Assembly (NCBI GenBank): GCA_965249785.1
Contig: CBDFMU010000027.1
Location: forward strand, 186,001-250,000
Origin: M3007 sp965249785
GTDB taxonomy: Bacteria > Bacteroidota > Bacteroidia > Chitinophagales > Saprospiraceae
Length of the DNA stretch: 64,000 bases
Reading direction: 5' to 3'
Below the pieces are notes generated by a model, which saw only the letters and a program-made list of their open reading frames with translations, was not told the DNA's origin and did not search any database. Each line of letters begins with the position of its first letter. The stretch's first letter is position 1. Made by a program: the position numbers and the translations under genes. Positions 29,100 to 37,463 of this stretch are shown here, in pieces.

Positions 29100-29972
29100 T
29101 CACACGTCACAAATTTCCACTCCCTTACGTAGTGCCGCCAATTTATCCGTTCCCTTTGGAATAAACTCTTGCGCCAAATAGTCCTGAAAGCCAGTCTCTA
29201 TGATGGCCCGGATAATGGCGGGATAGTAAAGTTCCTGGGTTTCGTCTATTTCGTTGCGGCCCGGCACCCCGGCGGTGTGGTAATGGCCGAAATACTGGTA
29301 ATGATCACGGATGGTCTGAATAACGTTCCCTTCCATGATCTGCATGTGGTAAATATCATAAAGAATTTTGAAATTTTCGGAACCAAGGCGTTTGCAGAGT
29401 TCTATCGTCCAAGTGGTATTGTCGGCCATATAGTCCGGGTGATTCACCTTGGAATTGAGTACCTCCATCTGTAGGACTACCCCGTTTTCTTCGGCCAGTG
29501 GCAGTACCCTTTGCAGCCCTTCCACGCAGTTTTGCAGCCCCGTTTCGTTATCCATACCCCGACGACTGCCACTGAAACAAATGAGGTTGCGGTAGCCTGC
29601 CTTGGCCACCAACGGGATCATTTCGGTGTAGTTCTTGATCAACTGGGGATGAAATTTTGGATCGTTCCAGCCGTCCACCAGATTCAGTTCTGCGCCATTG
29701 CACATGGAGGAATCCAGTCCATATTTTTTCAAAACATCCCAATCTTTCGGCCCCACCAGATCAATAGCCGTAATGCCCATGGGCTTCACCGCCACGCAAA
29801 GTTCTTCCAAAGGAATGTTATTAAAGCACCACCGACACACCGAGTGGCGGATACGGCTCTTTGAAGCAAGACGTGGTTTTGCCGTGGTCTGAGCAGCCAT
29901 GAAAACAGGAGCAGCCGACACAGCCGCAGCCCCGGCCAGAAGGGTTTTCAAAACGCGACGACGGGTAGGCAT
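29100..29972 (-). CDS. Tat-exported TIM-barrel sugar isomerase/epimerase (hydroxypyruvate isomerase-like)
   Basis: A 290-residue protein with a twin-arginine signal (TRRRVLKTLLAGAAAVSAAP) and an AP endonuclease 2-type TIM barrel. Metal-binding residues are seen in order: Glu in VLQMEVLNSK, Asp-x-x-His in LYDIYHMQIMEG, His in FGHYHTAGVPGRNEID, and Glu in YLAQEFIPKG. The cytoplasmic relatives are hydroxypyruvate isomerases; exported members in Bacteroidota occur with GMC dehydrogenases in 3-keto-glycoside breakdown. The GMC gene is 1.5 kb downstream on the same strand. I choose ATG 29972 because the Arg pair follows directly. The WGR/DUF4240 gene starts 10 bases after its stop. Confidence 0.88.
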   Translation of the reverse strand: MPTRRRVLKTLLAGAAAVSAAPVFMAAQTTAKPRLASKSRIRHSVCRWCFNNIPLEELCVAVKPMGITAIDLVGPKDWDVLKKYGLDSSMCNGAELNLVDGWNDPKFHPQLIKNYTEMIPLVAKAGYRNLICFSGSRRGMDNETGLQNCVEGLQRVLPLAEENGVVLQMEVLNSKVNHPDYMADNTTWTIELCKRLGSENFKILYDIYHMQIMEGNVIQTIRDHYQYFGHYHTAGVPGRNEIDETQELYYPAIIRAIIETGFQDYLAQEFIPKGTDKLAALRKGVEICDV

Positions 29973-30184
29973 TTTTGTGCAAATAAGTTCAAAACGGTGA
30001 ACGAAGGTAAAAATCTGCCGTGAAGATGCAACAAAGCAGGAAATTCCTGTTCCCACCAAGCAAACATATTTTTTATTTGGTCTCCCAATTGCGTAAAGGT
30101 GGCTAAATTACGGTCAATCACCTCGTCAAAGGGCTGAAAAGCGAGCGGCCAGCTTGGGGAGTAGACCGAAGGCAGCGGACTTTT

Positions 30185-30574
30185 CTATTGCGTCACCGCC
30201 TGAACATCATCCACGATATACTCCGTATCGCCCTCCCAAAAGAAAACTTGATACCGCTGTTTGTAGTGCACAATCACCATTTTGCCATCCAGCGTCTGGA
30301 GTTTTTTAGCAATATCATTGTCTTGAGCAGAAAACTCCCAGGCCGTCATCATGCCGTTGGGGGAGAGGTTCAGCGTGCCTTCAAAGGTCTTGAAAACGAC
30401 TCCGCGCCGCGCAATTTTGACCAATTGGCCGGACTTCCGACCGTCCGAATAAGTGAGCTGGCTGTAGGCAAAATAGCCGGCTACTACCAGCAAAAAGACA
30501 ATCAATAGCAGCCACATAACGCGGCGACCAATCCTGCGCGCGGTGTTTTTGGCTTGTTCGAGTTGAACGGACAT
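30185..30574 (-). CDS. Small membrane-anchored protein of a conserved Bacteroidota family
   Basis: A 129-residue protein with one transmembrane helix (about 19-40, VMWLLLIVFLLVVAGYFAYS) after a basic N-terminus, then LTYSDGRKSGQLVKIARRGV and VFKTFEGTLNLSPNG, and a beta-rich C-terminus (VIVHYKQRYQVFFWEGDTEY). The YSDG...G.L.K.S.KG..FKT.EG pattern is widely conserved in Bacteroidota, where it is often misnamed 6-phosphogluconate dehydrogenase; no such enzyme motif is present. Function unknown, exposed outside the inner membrane. Confidence 0.82.
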   Translation of the reverse strand: MSVQLEQAKNTARRIGRRVMWLLLIVFLLVVAGYFAYSQLTYSDGRKSGQLVKIARRGVVFKTFEGTLNLSPNGMMTAWEFSAQDNDIAKKLQTLDGKMVIVHYKQRYQVFFWEGDTEYIVDDVQAVTQ

Positions 30575-30602
30575 AGGAGGTGAGTTTTAGGTAATTAGGT
30601 GT

Positions 30603-30880
30603 TTTGTTGAGAGAAGTTGAGAAAAGGTTGAGGGAGTTGAGAAAATTTAACTAGTACAGAGTGATTTTGAGTACTAATGCGAATCATGGCTTTAAAAATG
30701 GGACGCTGATTTTCAGGTAGTTAGTGACGAGACCTTCGAGGTTTTTGAAACCTGGAAGGTCTAAGTGCTTAACATTCACATACTTACTTAACCAAACCCA
30801 TAATTCGCATTAATAATATCATAATGAATTGGAAAGTAAACATTTCTCAACCCCTCAACCTGCTCAACCCCCTCAACAAT
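30603..30880. repeat. Inverted GTTGAG / CTCAAC word repeats flanking MITE-like copy B
   Basis: At 30608-30648 the word GTTGAG (spaced by A/G-rich bases) occurs four times; at 30845-30877 its complement CTCAAC occurs four times. The two blocks could pair across 200 bases. The MITE-like copy B lies exactly between them. A separate GTTGAG series is at 9966-10000 before ppc. Confidence 0.65.
30671..30814 (+). repeat. MITE-like dispersed element, copy B
   Basis: About 144 bp with terminal inverted repeats GTACTAATGCGAATCATGG and CCCATAATTCGCATTAAT, central imperfect hairpin (GACCTTCGAGG...CCTGGAAGGTC) and the shared internal words GCTGATTTTCAGGT and CTTAACATTCACATACTTA. It is the best-preserved pair of ends among the three copies. 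The 30575-30883 gap contains no gene. Confidence 0.75.
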
Positions 30881-30883
30881 TTT

Positions 30884-31669
30884 TCAAACCCCCTTCTTGC
30901 TGCCCCAAATTTGCACGTGCAAACGGTCGGAATAGCGAAAGTTATACTGTTTGCAAATATCTACCAACCAAAATCGACGTTCGGCCAAGGCAGCAGCACT
31001 GGTACCTTCGGGCATGAGCCATACTTTTTCCGGCGCAATAGCATAACGGTCAAGCAAATCCAGCACTTCAGACAGGTCGTCGGGGGCAGCGATGACAAAT
31101 TTGAAATTCGCCTTCGGATGGTGGGCAAAGAAACGCAAAACGGCGGGTCTTTCGCGCAGTTTGCGCGAATTGGCACTATTTTCCAATTTAGGAGAGACGT
31201 TGTATTGATCAATAGTCACGTCAAAATCGAGGTTGGGCAGCAAAGTGCCATTGGTTTCCGTCTCGAAACGGTAGTCCGGCGACTGCTCGCGCAGCGCGAG
31301 CATCAAAGCGACCAAGCCACGCTGTTGTAAAAGTGGTTCGCCGCCAGTCAGGATGACGTTGCGGCAAGGGTAAGCAGCCACTTGCGCTACGACTTCCTCC
31401 ACCGGGCAGGTTGCAATCCATTCTTTTTTGTCAAATTTCTGGTAACCCGGCAGCACATCATGGACATGCGCGAAACGAGTACCGATCCAGTTCCAGGTAT
31501 AATCGGTGTCGCACCAGATACAATGCAGGTTGCAACGCGTAGTGCGCACAAAAATAGAAGGGACACCTATACTTTTCCCTTCCCCCTGAATAGAAAAAAA
31601 AATTTCCGGCTGACCGTTGAGTCTTGCCAGTTGCAGCGCAGGAATTTGGGTAGGAATGGCCGTATCCAC
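30884..31669 (-). CDS. queE: 7-carboxy-7-deazaguanine synthase
   Basis: A 261-residue radical SAM enzyme that converts 6-carboxytetrahydropterin to 7-carboxy-7-deazaguanine in queuosine/preQ0 synthesis. The cluster ligands are RCNLHCIWCDT (C-x3-C-x2-C), preceded by the family IFFSIQGEGKSIGVPSIFVR. VILTGGEPLLQQ binds SAM, and YNVSPKLENSAN is the QueE-specific substrate segment. No ATG fits; I choose GTG at 31669 (VDTAIPTQIPALQLARLNG) because a TACCTTTG promoter box lies 19 bases upstream of it and the farther TTG at 31765 would start above that promoter. No other queuosine genes are in the window. Confidence 0.92.
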   Translation of the reverse strand: MDTAIPTQIPALQLARLNGQPEIFFSIQGEGKSIGVPSIFVRTTRCNLHCIWCDTDYTWNWIGTRFAHVHDVLPGYQKFDKKEWIATCPVEEVVAQVAAYPCRNVILTGGEPLLQQRGLVALMLALREQSPDYRFETETNGTLLPNLDFDVTIDQYNVSPKLENSANSRKLRERPAVLRFFAHHPKANFKFVIAAPDDLSEVLDLLDRYAIAPEKVWLMPEGTSAAALAERRFWLVDICKQYNFRYSDRLHVQIWGSKKGV

Positions 31670-31687
31670 AGAGGGAATTTTTCGGCA

Positions 31688-31695
31688 AAGGTAAA
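31688..31695 (-). promoter_or_regulatory. Candidate -7 box (TACCTTTG) for queE
   Basis: Minus-strand TACCTTTGCCG, 19 bases upstream of the GTG chosen as start. It would give a leader of roughly 10-15 bases. No clear -33 TTG at standard spacing. Confidence 0.4.
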
Positions 31696-31696
31696 A

Positions 31697-31799
31697 GTTT
31701 AGTTGACGTTGGCTGACTGGACTATTAGGACAGACTATCAGACAACTCAATGTCCAATAGTCCAACGTCTAAAGCACCATATTTTAAAAGTCCAACGTC
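31697..31799. repeat. Inverted GTCCAA / TTGGAC word repeats
   Basis: ACGTTGG, TGGACTATTAGGACA and AGACTAT on the left face TGTCCAATAGTCCAACGTCT and AGTCCAACGTCT on the right. The arms are imperfect and share one word (TTGGAC/GTCCAA). It lies between the divergent end of the DUF2807 gene and the queE start. Confidence 0.6.
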
Positions 31800-31800
31800 T

Positions 31801-32529
31801 TTACAGTTTTTTCACTTTGCCGGAGCCGTTCACGTCAGCCTCTACGCTGGGTTCGCCCAGATAATAGACTTCGCCGCTGCCCGCAATGTCGGCTTTCAAG
31901 GTTTGGGTCACGTGGCAGGTAATCGTCCCGCTGCCCGCCACTTCGGCATTTAATGCATTGGCAGTCAACTCTTTGGCCTTCACGTCGCCACTACCCGATA
32001 CGTCAATTTTCAGCGTATTAGTGATGCCGCCCAGTTCAATGCCACCGCTACCGGAAATGTCACAGTTCATGTCGCCAAAATCTCCTTGCAATAGATACAC
32101 ATTCCCCGAGCCGGAGACATCCATGTCCATTTTGGAAGATTTTACCGCCGTCATCGCCCGGATAGTGCCGCTGCCGGCCAGATCAAGCCCATCAAAAGAA
32201 GGACCAGTTACCTTGATTTTTACATTGTCGGACTGGCTTACGTTTTCGCTAAAATAGATTTTCAACGTGCCGTTTTCCACTTCGGTTTTCAGGATAGGCA
32301 GCAGGTTTTCCTGGGCTTGCACTTCTACCGAATATTGGTCGGACACACTGAACTCCACGTCGCCCGCCAGGCTCAGGTCAATCGCATGAAAATCACGCAC
32401 CGAACGGGACTCGGTTTTGACCGCGCCGTTACCACGCAGGCCCATGCCGGGAAGGGAAATAAAGTGGCAAGAGCGTTTGCCAATCACAAAAATGCCCACC
32501 AGGGCCAGGAAAATAAGCAGGTTGCGCAT
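31801..32529 (-). CDS. DUF2807 (head-GIN) domain protein
   Basis: A 242-residue protein with a short hydrophobic N-terminus (LLIFLALVGIFVIGKRS) and the DUF2807 beta-helix: GNGAVKTESRSVRDFHAIDL, SLAGDVEFSVSDQYSVEVQA, then the recurring VSGSG/VAGSG steps (MDVSGSGNVYLL, CDISGSGGIELG, IDVSGSGDVKAK, AEVAGSGTITCH, ADIAGSGEVYYL). The family is annotated as putative auto-transporter adhesin; the repeat makes a right-handed beta-helix exposed in the periplasm or at the surface. Another DUF2807 protein, not a close copy, is at 49729-50367. Confidence 0.88.
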   Translation of the reverse strand: MRNLLIFLALVGIFVIGKRSCHFISLPGMGLRGNGAVKTESRSVRDFHAIDLSLAGDVEFSVSDQYSVEVQAQENLLPILKTEVENGTLKIYFSENVSQSDNVKIKVTGPSFDGLDLAGSGTIRAMTAVKSSKMDMDVSGSGNVYLLQGDFGDMNCDISGSGGIELGGITNTLKIDVSGSGDVKAKELTANALNAEVAGSGTITCHVTQTLKADIAGSGEVYYLGEPSVEADVNGSGKVKKL

Positions 32530-32662
32530 AGTAGAAAAGATGGTTCGTTTTTGAATGAATAGTGTAATGTGGTTTAGAAAAGTTCAAGGAGGGTTAGTTA
32601 ATTGCTCGCTGGTACTTTACATTGCGGCTTTGTTCAAACCCATTCCTTAAATATTCAACACG

Positions 32663-33103
32663 ATGCTCACTTGGACACCAGTCTTGGCACCGAGGTTACA
32701 GTTTTTGGGTAAAGAAATAGGTAATCTGGCCATCTGGCCGCTGCTCTGCTGGGTTGGCTGGCTCTCCCCCACCCTGCCAACACTCGTAGAATCGCCAAAA
32801 GTAGTGATCTGGCAAACGGAGCAAAGCCATGATTTTGGCAGTCTCCGGGCGGGCAAACCAGCAACTTATGTTTTCCGTTTTCAAAATGTAAGTAAAGACA
32901 CGATTTTACTGCAAACGGTGCGTACGACCTGCGGCTGCACGGCAGCGCGTTATCCAGAAACGCCTATTGCCCCTGGCACTATCGGCGATATTACGGTGGA
33001 ATACGATGCTGCGCAAAGCGGCCATTTTCGCAAAAAAATCCGGGTGTTTTTTGATCGCCAACGGAAGCCGGAGATATTGTGGATTGAGGGCGAGGTAAAT
33101 TAA
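32663..33103 (+). CDS. DUF1573 domain protein
   Basis: A 146-residue protein. The N-terminal 35 residues contain a hydrophobic stretch (IGNLAIWPLLCWVGWLSPTL), likely an export signal or anchor. Then comes a DUF1573 Ig-like domain: WQTEQSHDFGSLRAGKPATY, VFRFQNVSKDTILLQTVRTT, CGCTAARYPETPIAPGTIGD, ending VFFDRQRKPEILWIEGEV. The CGCT motif and the P-x-x-P-G-turn are diagnostic. DUF1573 domains are common envelope modules of Bacteroidota with unknown partners. The gene is divergent from DUF2807 and convergent with recF. Confidence 0.85.
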   Translation: MLTWTPVLAPRLQFLGKEIGNLAIWPLLCWVGWLSPTLPTLVESPKVVIWQTEQSHDFGSLRAGKPATYVFRFQNVSKDTILLQTVRTTCGCTAARYPETPIAPGTIGDITVEYDAAQSGHFRKKIRVFFDRQRKPEILWIEGEVN

Positions 33104-33146
33104 TGATGAATGATGAATTTATGCCAACAATAGGTGGCAGCAGCAT

Positions 33147-34280
33147 TTATTGAATTGTTCCTTCTGATACGTCAAAAATTCGGTATTCGCCAGTAAAGGA
33201 TTGTACAATCGTCTCAATGCGAGATCGTTGCGTATCGGTAATGAATATTTGACCAAAATCACGGCTGAGTAATAAGCCGACCAAATGCCGTACCCGGTGT
33301 TCATCCAGTTTGTCAAAAATATCGTCCAGTAAGAGCAGTGGAGCCACGCCTTTTTCGCGGCGTAATACTTCATATTGTGCCAGTCTTAGCGCCAGCAAAA
33401 ATGATTTCAGTTGGCCTTGCGAAGCGAATTTCTTGACTGGCAAGCCGTCCATTATCAAGGCTAAATCGTCGCGATGCGGACCGCGCGTGGTGCGTTGGAG
33501 CAGCCGGTCTTTTTCGCGCGCGGCGACCAGCAATTCTGCCAAATTACCTTCTTCCAAATCTGAGCGGTAATGGACTTCTACCGTTTCGTGACCCTCGGAA
33601 AGTACGCTGTACGCGACTTGAAATAAAGGCCGAAATTCTGTGATGAAAGCCTGCCGTTGTTCAAAAAGAGCCTGCGCCGGGCCGGGCATTTGGCGATCAA
33701 TGCTTTCCAGCAGCGTGGCATCGAAGCGGCGTTCTTCGGCGAAAGTCTTTAATAAAGCATTGCGCTGTTGCAATAAGTGATTGTACACCACCAGATTGCG
33801 CAAATATCCGGGCGAAATTTGTCCCAGCGTAGTATCCAGAAAACGGCGACGTTCCTCACTCCCCTCTTGCACCAGCGAAACGTCGTCCGGCGCGATCATC
33901 ACGACCGGGAATTGACCGATATAGTCCGTTAAGCGCGGGTACGTCACGCCGTTGCGCTCCATCTCTTTGCGCTGGCCTATGGCGAATTTGGCGACGATGC
34001 GGGTTTGCTCGTCTTCGTGTTCAAACCGACCTTCCAGCCGCAAAAAGGGTTCGCCATGCCGCACCAGATTGCGATCCGGCAGTCCGCTGTGGCTCTTGCA
34101 GAGGCAAAGGAAATGCACAGCGTCGAGCACATTGGTTTTGCCCATGCCGTTGCGGCCCGTGAAGCAGTTGAGCCTCGGCGAGAGTTCGAGCGATTGTTGC
34201 GCGTAGTTTTTGAAATTGGTGAGCTGGAAGTGGTGGAGATGCACGATAACTAAAAGGTTAACAAGGGGTAATAAGTTCAT
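33147..34280 (-). CDS. recF: DNA replication and repair protein RecF
   Basis: A 377-residue SMC-like ATPase that helps load RecA at gaps with RecO and RecR. Walker A is CFTGRNGMGKTNVLDAVHFL (near residue 40), the signature is KFASQGQLKSFLLALRLAQ, and Walker B is PLLLLDDIFDKLDEHR. The start is set at ATG 34280, whose first base overlaps the last base of the hutH stop codon (TGATG), a coupling arrangement; the conserved N-terminus HLHHFQLTNFKNYA comes 14 residues later. A GTG nearer that motif is also possible. Pairing with hutH is unusual. Confidence 0.93.
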   Translation of the reverse strand: MNLLPLVNLLVIVHLHHFQLTNFKNYAQQSLELSPRLNCFTGRNGMGKTNVLDAVHFLCLCKSHSGLPDRNLVRHGEPFLRLEGRFEHEDEQTRIVAKFAIGQRKEMERNGVTYPRLTDYIGQFPVVMIAPDDVSLVQEGSEERRRFLDTTLGQISPGYLRNLVVYNHLLQQRNALLKTFAEERRFDATLLESIDRQMPGPAQALFEQRQAFITEFRPLFQVAYSVLSEGHETVEVHYRSDLEEGNLAELLVAAREKDRLLQRTTRGPHRDDLALIMDGLPVKKFASQGQLKSFLLALRLAQYEVLRREKGVAPLLLLDDIFDKLDEHRVRHLVGLLLSRDFGQIFITDTQRSRIETIVQSFTGEYRIFDVSEGTIQ

Positions 34281-35767
34281 CAGTGGGTATTCTCCCGCAA
34301 AAACCCCACTGTCCGCTCCATATCCACGCTCAGTATCCGATCTTCTGCCAGTCGCGGCACCAACTGCCGATAGGCCGACCACCATTTTTCAATAACAGGC
34401 GACGACTGCAAAGGCCGCCGAAACTCCAACGCCTGCATGGCGGTCATAAATTCGATGGCCAGCAGCCGTTCGAGGTTTAATACAACCCGACGGGCTTTAG
34501 TGGCAGCATTGGCGGCCATGCTCACGTGGTCTTCCTGTCCGTTGCAACTCACAATGCTATCCACCGAAGCGGGCGAGCAAAGCATTTTATTTTGATTGAC
34601 AATAGAAGCGGCGGTGTACTGGGCGATCATCAGGCCGGAATGCAGACCGGGATTGTCGGTCAGGAAGCAAGGCAGTCCGCGCTGCCCGCTGAGCAATTGA
34701 TACACCCGGCGTTCGCTGATGCTACCCAGTTCGGACAGTGCAATAGCCAGATAATCAAGTGGTAAGGCCAGCGGTTGGGCGTGAAAATTACCACCGGAAA
34801 GAATGAGATCGTCGTCGGGGAAAAGGCTTGGGTTATCGGTCACGGAGTTAATTTCCGTAGTCAGCATGTGTTCGATGTGAGTAATGGCATCGCGGCTGGC
34901 TCCGTGTACTTGCGGCACACAACGAAAGGCGTACGGGTCCTGGACACTGGTTTTTTCGGTAGCCGATATTTCGCTGTCTTTCAATAAGTTATTTAAATGA
35001 TTGGCTACAAAAACCTGTCCGGCGTGGGGCCGAATTGCGTGCAAATGCACGTCCAACGGCGACAATCGGCAATTAAAAGCATCGTAACCAATCGCAGCAT
35101 TCAAGTCGGCCTGGGCCATTAATCGTCGGGTTTCGAGGAGACACCAGACCGCGTAGGCCGCCGAAAACTGGGTACCATTGAGTAAGGCCAACGCCTCTTT
35201 TGCCTGAAAAGTCAGCGGCGGCCAACCGTGTTGTTGCAGCACCACATCGGCGGGCTGGCGACGACCTTCATACCATACTTCACCGAGGCCAATCAGCGGC
35301 AAACTCAAATGCGCCAGCGGAGCCAAATCCCCCGAAGCACCCAGCGAACCCAACTCAAACACGACCGGCAAAACATCGGCATTATAAAACTCAATTAGCC
35401 GCTCCACGATGACTTCACGCACTCCGGAATGGCCGTAAGAAAGCCCTTGAATTTTGAGCAACAACATAATACGCACCACTTCCGGCGGCACCGGATCGCC
35501 CGTTCCGGCGGCGTGACTCACCACAAGGTTGTGTTGCAGGGTCTCAATATCGCCGTCCGAAATACGAATGTCGCATAACGAACCGAAGCCCGTATTAATA
35601 CCATAAAACAGTTCGTTCGAGTCGGCGATTTTGCGTTCCAGATAGTCGCGGCAATGGCGAATGCGCTGGCGAGCCACGTCGGACAGGGCCAACGGTTTAT
35701 GTTCGGTCAAGACGGCGGACAGGGTTTCGAGGGAAAGCGGCGCAGGGCTGATGTGGTGGTGGTGCAC
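34280..35767 (-). CDS. hutH: Histidine ammonia-lyase
   Basis: A 495-residue lyase that converts L-histidine to urocanate and ammonia. The Ala-Ser-Gly that cyclises to the MIO cofactor is present in FELGSLGASGDLAPLAHLSL (about 140-159); other family segments are ELFYGINTGFGSLCD, LLALNGTQFSAA-type (ALALLNGTQFSAAYAV), QDPYAFRCVPQVHGASRD and SGNFHAQPLALPLDYLAIAL. Length is normal. No hutU, hutI or hutG is next to it; the only companion is recF, overlapping by one base downstream. Tyrosine ammonia-lyase activity cannot be excluded from sequence, but the HAL pattern fits better. Confidence 0.93.
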   Translation of the reverse strand: MHHHHISPAPLSLETLSAVLTEHKPLALSDVARQRIRHCRDYLERKIADSNELFYGINTGFGSLCDIRISDGDIETLQHNLVVSHAAGTGDPVPPEVVRIMLLLKIQGLSYGHSGVREVIVERLIEFYNADVLPVVFELGSLGASGDLAPLAHLSLPLIGLGEVWYEGRRQPADVVLQQHGWPPLTFQAKEALALLNGTQFSAAYAVWCLLETRRLMAQADLNAAIGYDAFNCRLSPLDVHLHAIRPHAGQVFVANHLNNLLKDSEISATEKTSVQDPYAFRCVPQVHGASRDAITHIEHMLTTEINSVTDNPSLFPDDDLILSGGNFHAQPLALPLDYLAIALSELGSISERRVYQLLSGQRGLPCFLTDNPGLHSGLMIAQYTAASIVNQNKMLCSPASVDSIVSCNGQEDHVSMAANAATKARRVVLNLERLLAIEFMTAMQALEFRRPLQSSPVIEKWWSAYRQLVPRLAEDRILSVDMERTVGFLRENTH

Positions 35768-36199
35768 GGGCGGGCGGAAAGGTAAGAGTGTGAGAAGCGT
35801 GAGAGAAAAAGAGGGAGCCGAAGAAAAGATCGCGCGAAGATAGGGTTTGCTGCAAATTTGGCCGGGCCGACCACGCGAACAATCCGCAGATTGCGCCGTT
35901 AAAATCCTTTAAAACCCCGTTAAACCAGGGTTAAGGTTGGGCAGGTCTTGCCTGGATTTTGCCCGATAAGTTTTTGACAATGAAGCGGTTAATTTTCATT
36001 TGGTAAAAAAAATTAAACAATCAAAGCAACTCCCGACGGGCAAATACCGTCAGAAGGCCGCGTTTTACGCCCGAAACCGCTATTTTTGACCCTGAAAACA
36101 AAAGGCAACTGGCAACAGGCAAATAAGCAATCCGCTTTTGCTCTGGCAGGCTGTCTTCAAAGATCGCTAAACAATTCAACCAACAATTTCAAATCAACC
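35768..36199. other. Gap between divergent hutH and skp genes
   Basis: About 430 bases. The first 70 are G/A-rich. A TATTTTTG box at 36081-36088 fits a rightward -7 element for the skp pair. A GGCAA-word tract (GGCAACTGGCAACAGGCAAA) is at 36104-36125. No gene was recognised. Confidence 0.4.
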
Positions 36200-36715
36200 A
36201 TGATTAAGAAAATCATTGTCTCTGCCTTTTGTGCCCTGGCCTTTGCCGGTGCCGTGAGTGCCCAGCGCCTCGCTCTTGTAGATGTGACGGCAGTCCTCGA
36301 GAGTATGCCGGAATACCAGAAATCACAACAACAACTCGATCAGGTGGCTACCCAATGGCGGCAAGAGATTGCCCAGGAGCAGGACAAAATAAAAGGCATG
36401 TACAGCAAATATCAGGCGGAACAAGTGCTGCTGAGCGAAGAAATGAAAAAACAGCGCGAAGAAGAAATTATGACCAAAGAGAAAGATGTGCGCGAACTGC
36501 AACGGCAGAAATTCGGCCCGGAAGGCGCGCTGTTCAAAAAACGCGAAGAACTGGTGAAACCAATCCAGGATAAGGTGTATGCTGCCATCCAGCAGTATGC
36601 CGAATCGCAGAGCTACGATTTTATCTTCGATAAAGGCAGTGCTTCGGGTATGCTCTACGCCGATAAAAAGAACGACAAGACCGAAGATATCAAGAAACTG
36701 TTGAAAAGCAAGTAA
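36200..36715 (+). CDS. OmpH/Skp family periplasmic chaperone (first of two)
   Basis: A 171-residue protein with signal peptide (KKIIVSAFCALAFAGAVSAQ) and then the OmpH/Skp domain: RLALVDVTAVLESMPEYQKS, a long charged coiled coil (about 40-120, with EEMKKQREEEIMTKEKDVRE), and the C-terminal beta element VYAAIQQYAESQSYDFIFDK. Skp trimers carry unfolded outer-membrane proteins to BAM. I start at ATG 36200 because the signal peptide begins there. It is followed by a second skp gene and murI, a common Bacteroidota order; bamA, often upstream, is not here. Confidence 0.92.
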   Translation: MIKKIIVSAFCALAFAGAVSAQRLALVDVTAVLESMPEYQKSQQQLDQVATQWRQEIAQEQDKIKGMYSKYQAEQVLLSEEMKKQREEEIMTKEKDVRELQRQKFGPEGALFKKREELVKPIQDKVYAAIQQYAESQSYDFIFDKGSASGMLYADKKNDKTEDIKKLLKSK

Positions 36716-36731
36716 ATTAGTGGAGGATGTG

Positions 36732-36816
36732 AGGAGGTGAGTATTTGAGCAAAGCGACTGATTACTGGGTTAATTTGCTCAAATACTCGTATCTTCACAT
36801 AGTCAAATACTCAAAT
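36732..36816. repeat. Inverted GAGTATTTGA / TCAAATACTC word repeats
   Basis: GTGAGTATTTGAGCAAA at 36737-36753 pairs with TTTGCTCAAATACTC at 36774-36788, and the complementary word recurs at 36803-36813. Lies between the two skp genes; a stem of this size could slow or end transcription. Confidence 0.65.
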
Positions 36817-36841
36817 AATATCAACACACCAACTTTTACTA

Positions 36842-37351
36842 ATGAACAAATCTATTGTACTGACCCTTGCGCTGCTGCTAACGCTGACAACGGCCAGTTT
36901 TGCCCAAAAATTCGGATTTTGCAACTCCTCTGACTTGCTCTCTACTTTGCCGGAAGTGAAGGCAGCCGATAGTGAACTCAAGGCTTTTCAAACCCAGTTG
37001 ACCAAGAGAGGCCAAGACATGGTGAAATCCTTGCAGGATAAAGCCGCTGAATTGGATCGCAAGAAAAAAGAAGGCCAGATTTCTCCCAAAGATTTAGAGG
37101 TGCAACAGGCCACCTTACAAACAGAACAGGACTCTATCAGCAAATACCAGCAGGATGTGTACGCGAAGCTCTCCGAAAAACGCGAAACGCTGTATAAGCC
37201 GCTGCTCGATCGGGTAAACACAGCCATGAATGACGTGGCCAAAGCCAATGGCTTTGCTATGGTATTTGACTTCAGCACGCAAGTACTGCTTTATGCCGAC
37301 GAAACGCTGGACGTAACGAAGTTGGTGCAGGCGAAACTGCAAGGAAAATAA
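36842..37351 (+). CDS. OmpH/Skp family periplasmic chaperone (second of two)
   Basis: A 169-residue protein. Signal peptide NKSIVLTLALLLTLTTASFAQ, then KFGFCNSSDLLSTLPEVKAA, a coiled coil (about 45-115, LQDKAAELDRKKKEGQISPK) and the closing strand ANGFAMVFDFSTQVLLYAD. The two neighbours differ enough to be old paralogues; both keep the Skp beginning and end, with the second lacking the highly charged EEE segment. Together with murI downstream this forms the Skp-Skp-MurI block. Confidence 0.92.
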   Translation: MNKSIVLTLALLLTLTTASFAQKFGFCNSSDLLSTLPEVKAADSELKAFQTQLTKRGQDMVKSLQDKAAELDRKKKEGQISPKDLEVQQATLQTEQDSISKYQQDVYAKLSEKRETLYKPLLDRVNTAMNDVAKANGFAMVFDFSTQVLLYADETLDVTKLVQAKLQGK

Positions 37352-37460
37352 AAGGCAATTGACAAAAAGGCAAGAAGCAATTGGCAAATAAAGAGCCATT
37401 GATTGCTTTTTGCCTTTTATTTTTTACTTGCCTATTGCTCTTTTGCCCTTTGCCTTTTCT
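37350..37460. repeat. Inverted GGCAA / TTGCC word repeats before murI
   Basis: Left arm 37351-37393 reads AAAGGCAATT, AAAAAGGCAAG, AAGCAATTGGCAAA; right arm 37401-37460 reads GATTGCTTTTTGCC, TTACTTGCC, ATTGCTCTTTTGCC, CTTTGCC. A large imperfect stem with A-rich and T-rich sides fills the whole space between skp and murI. Confidence 0.7.
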
Positions 37461-37463
37461 CCT

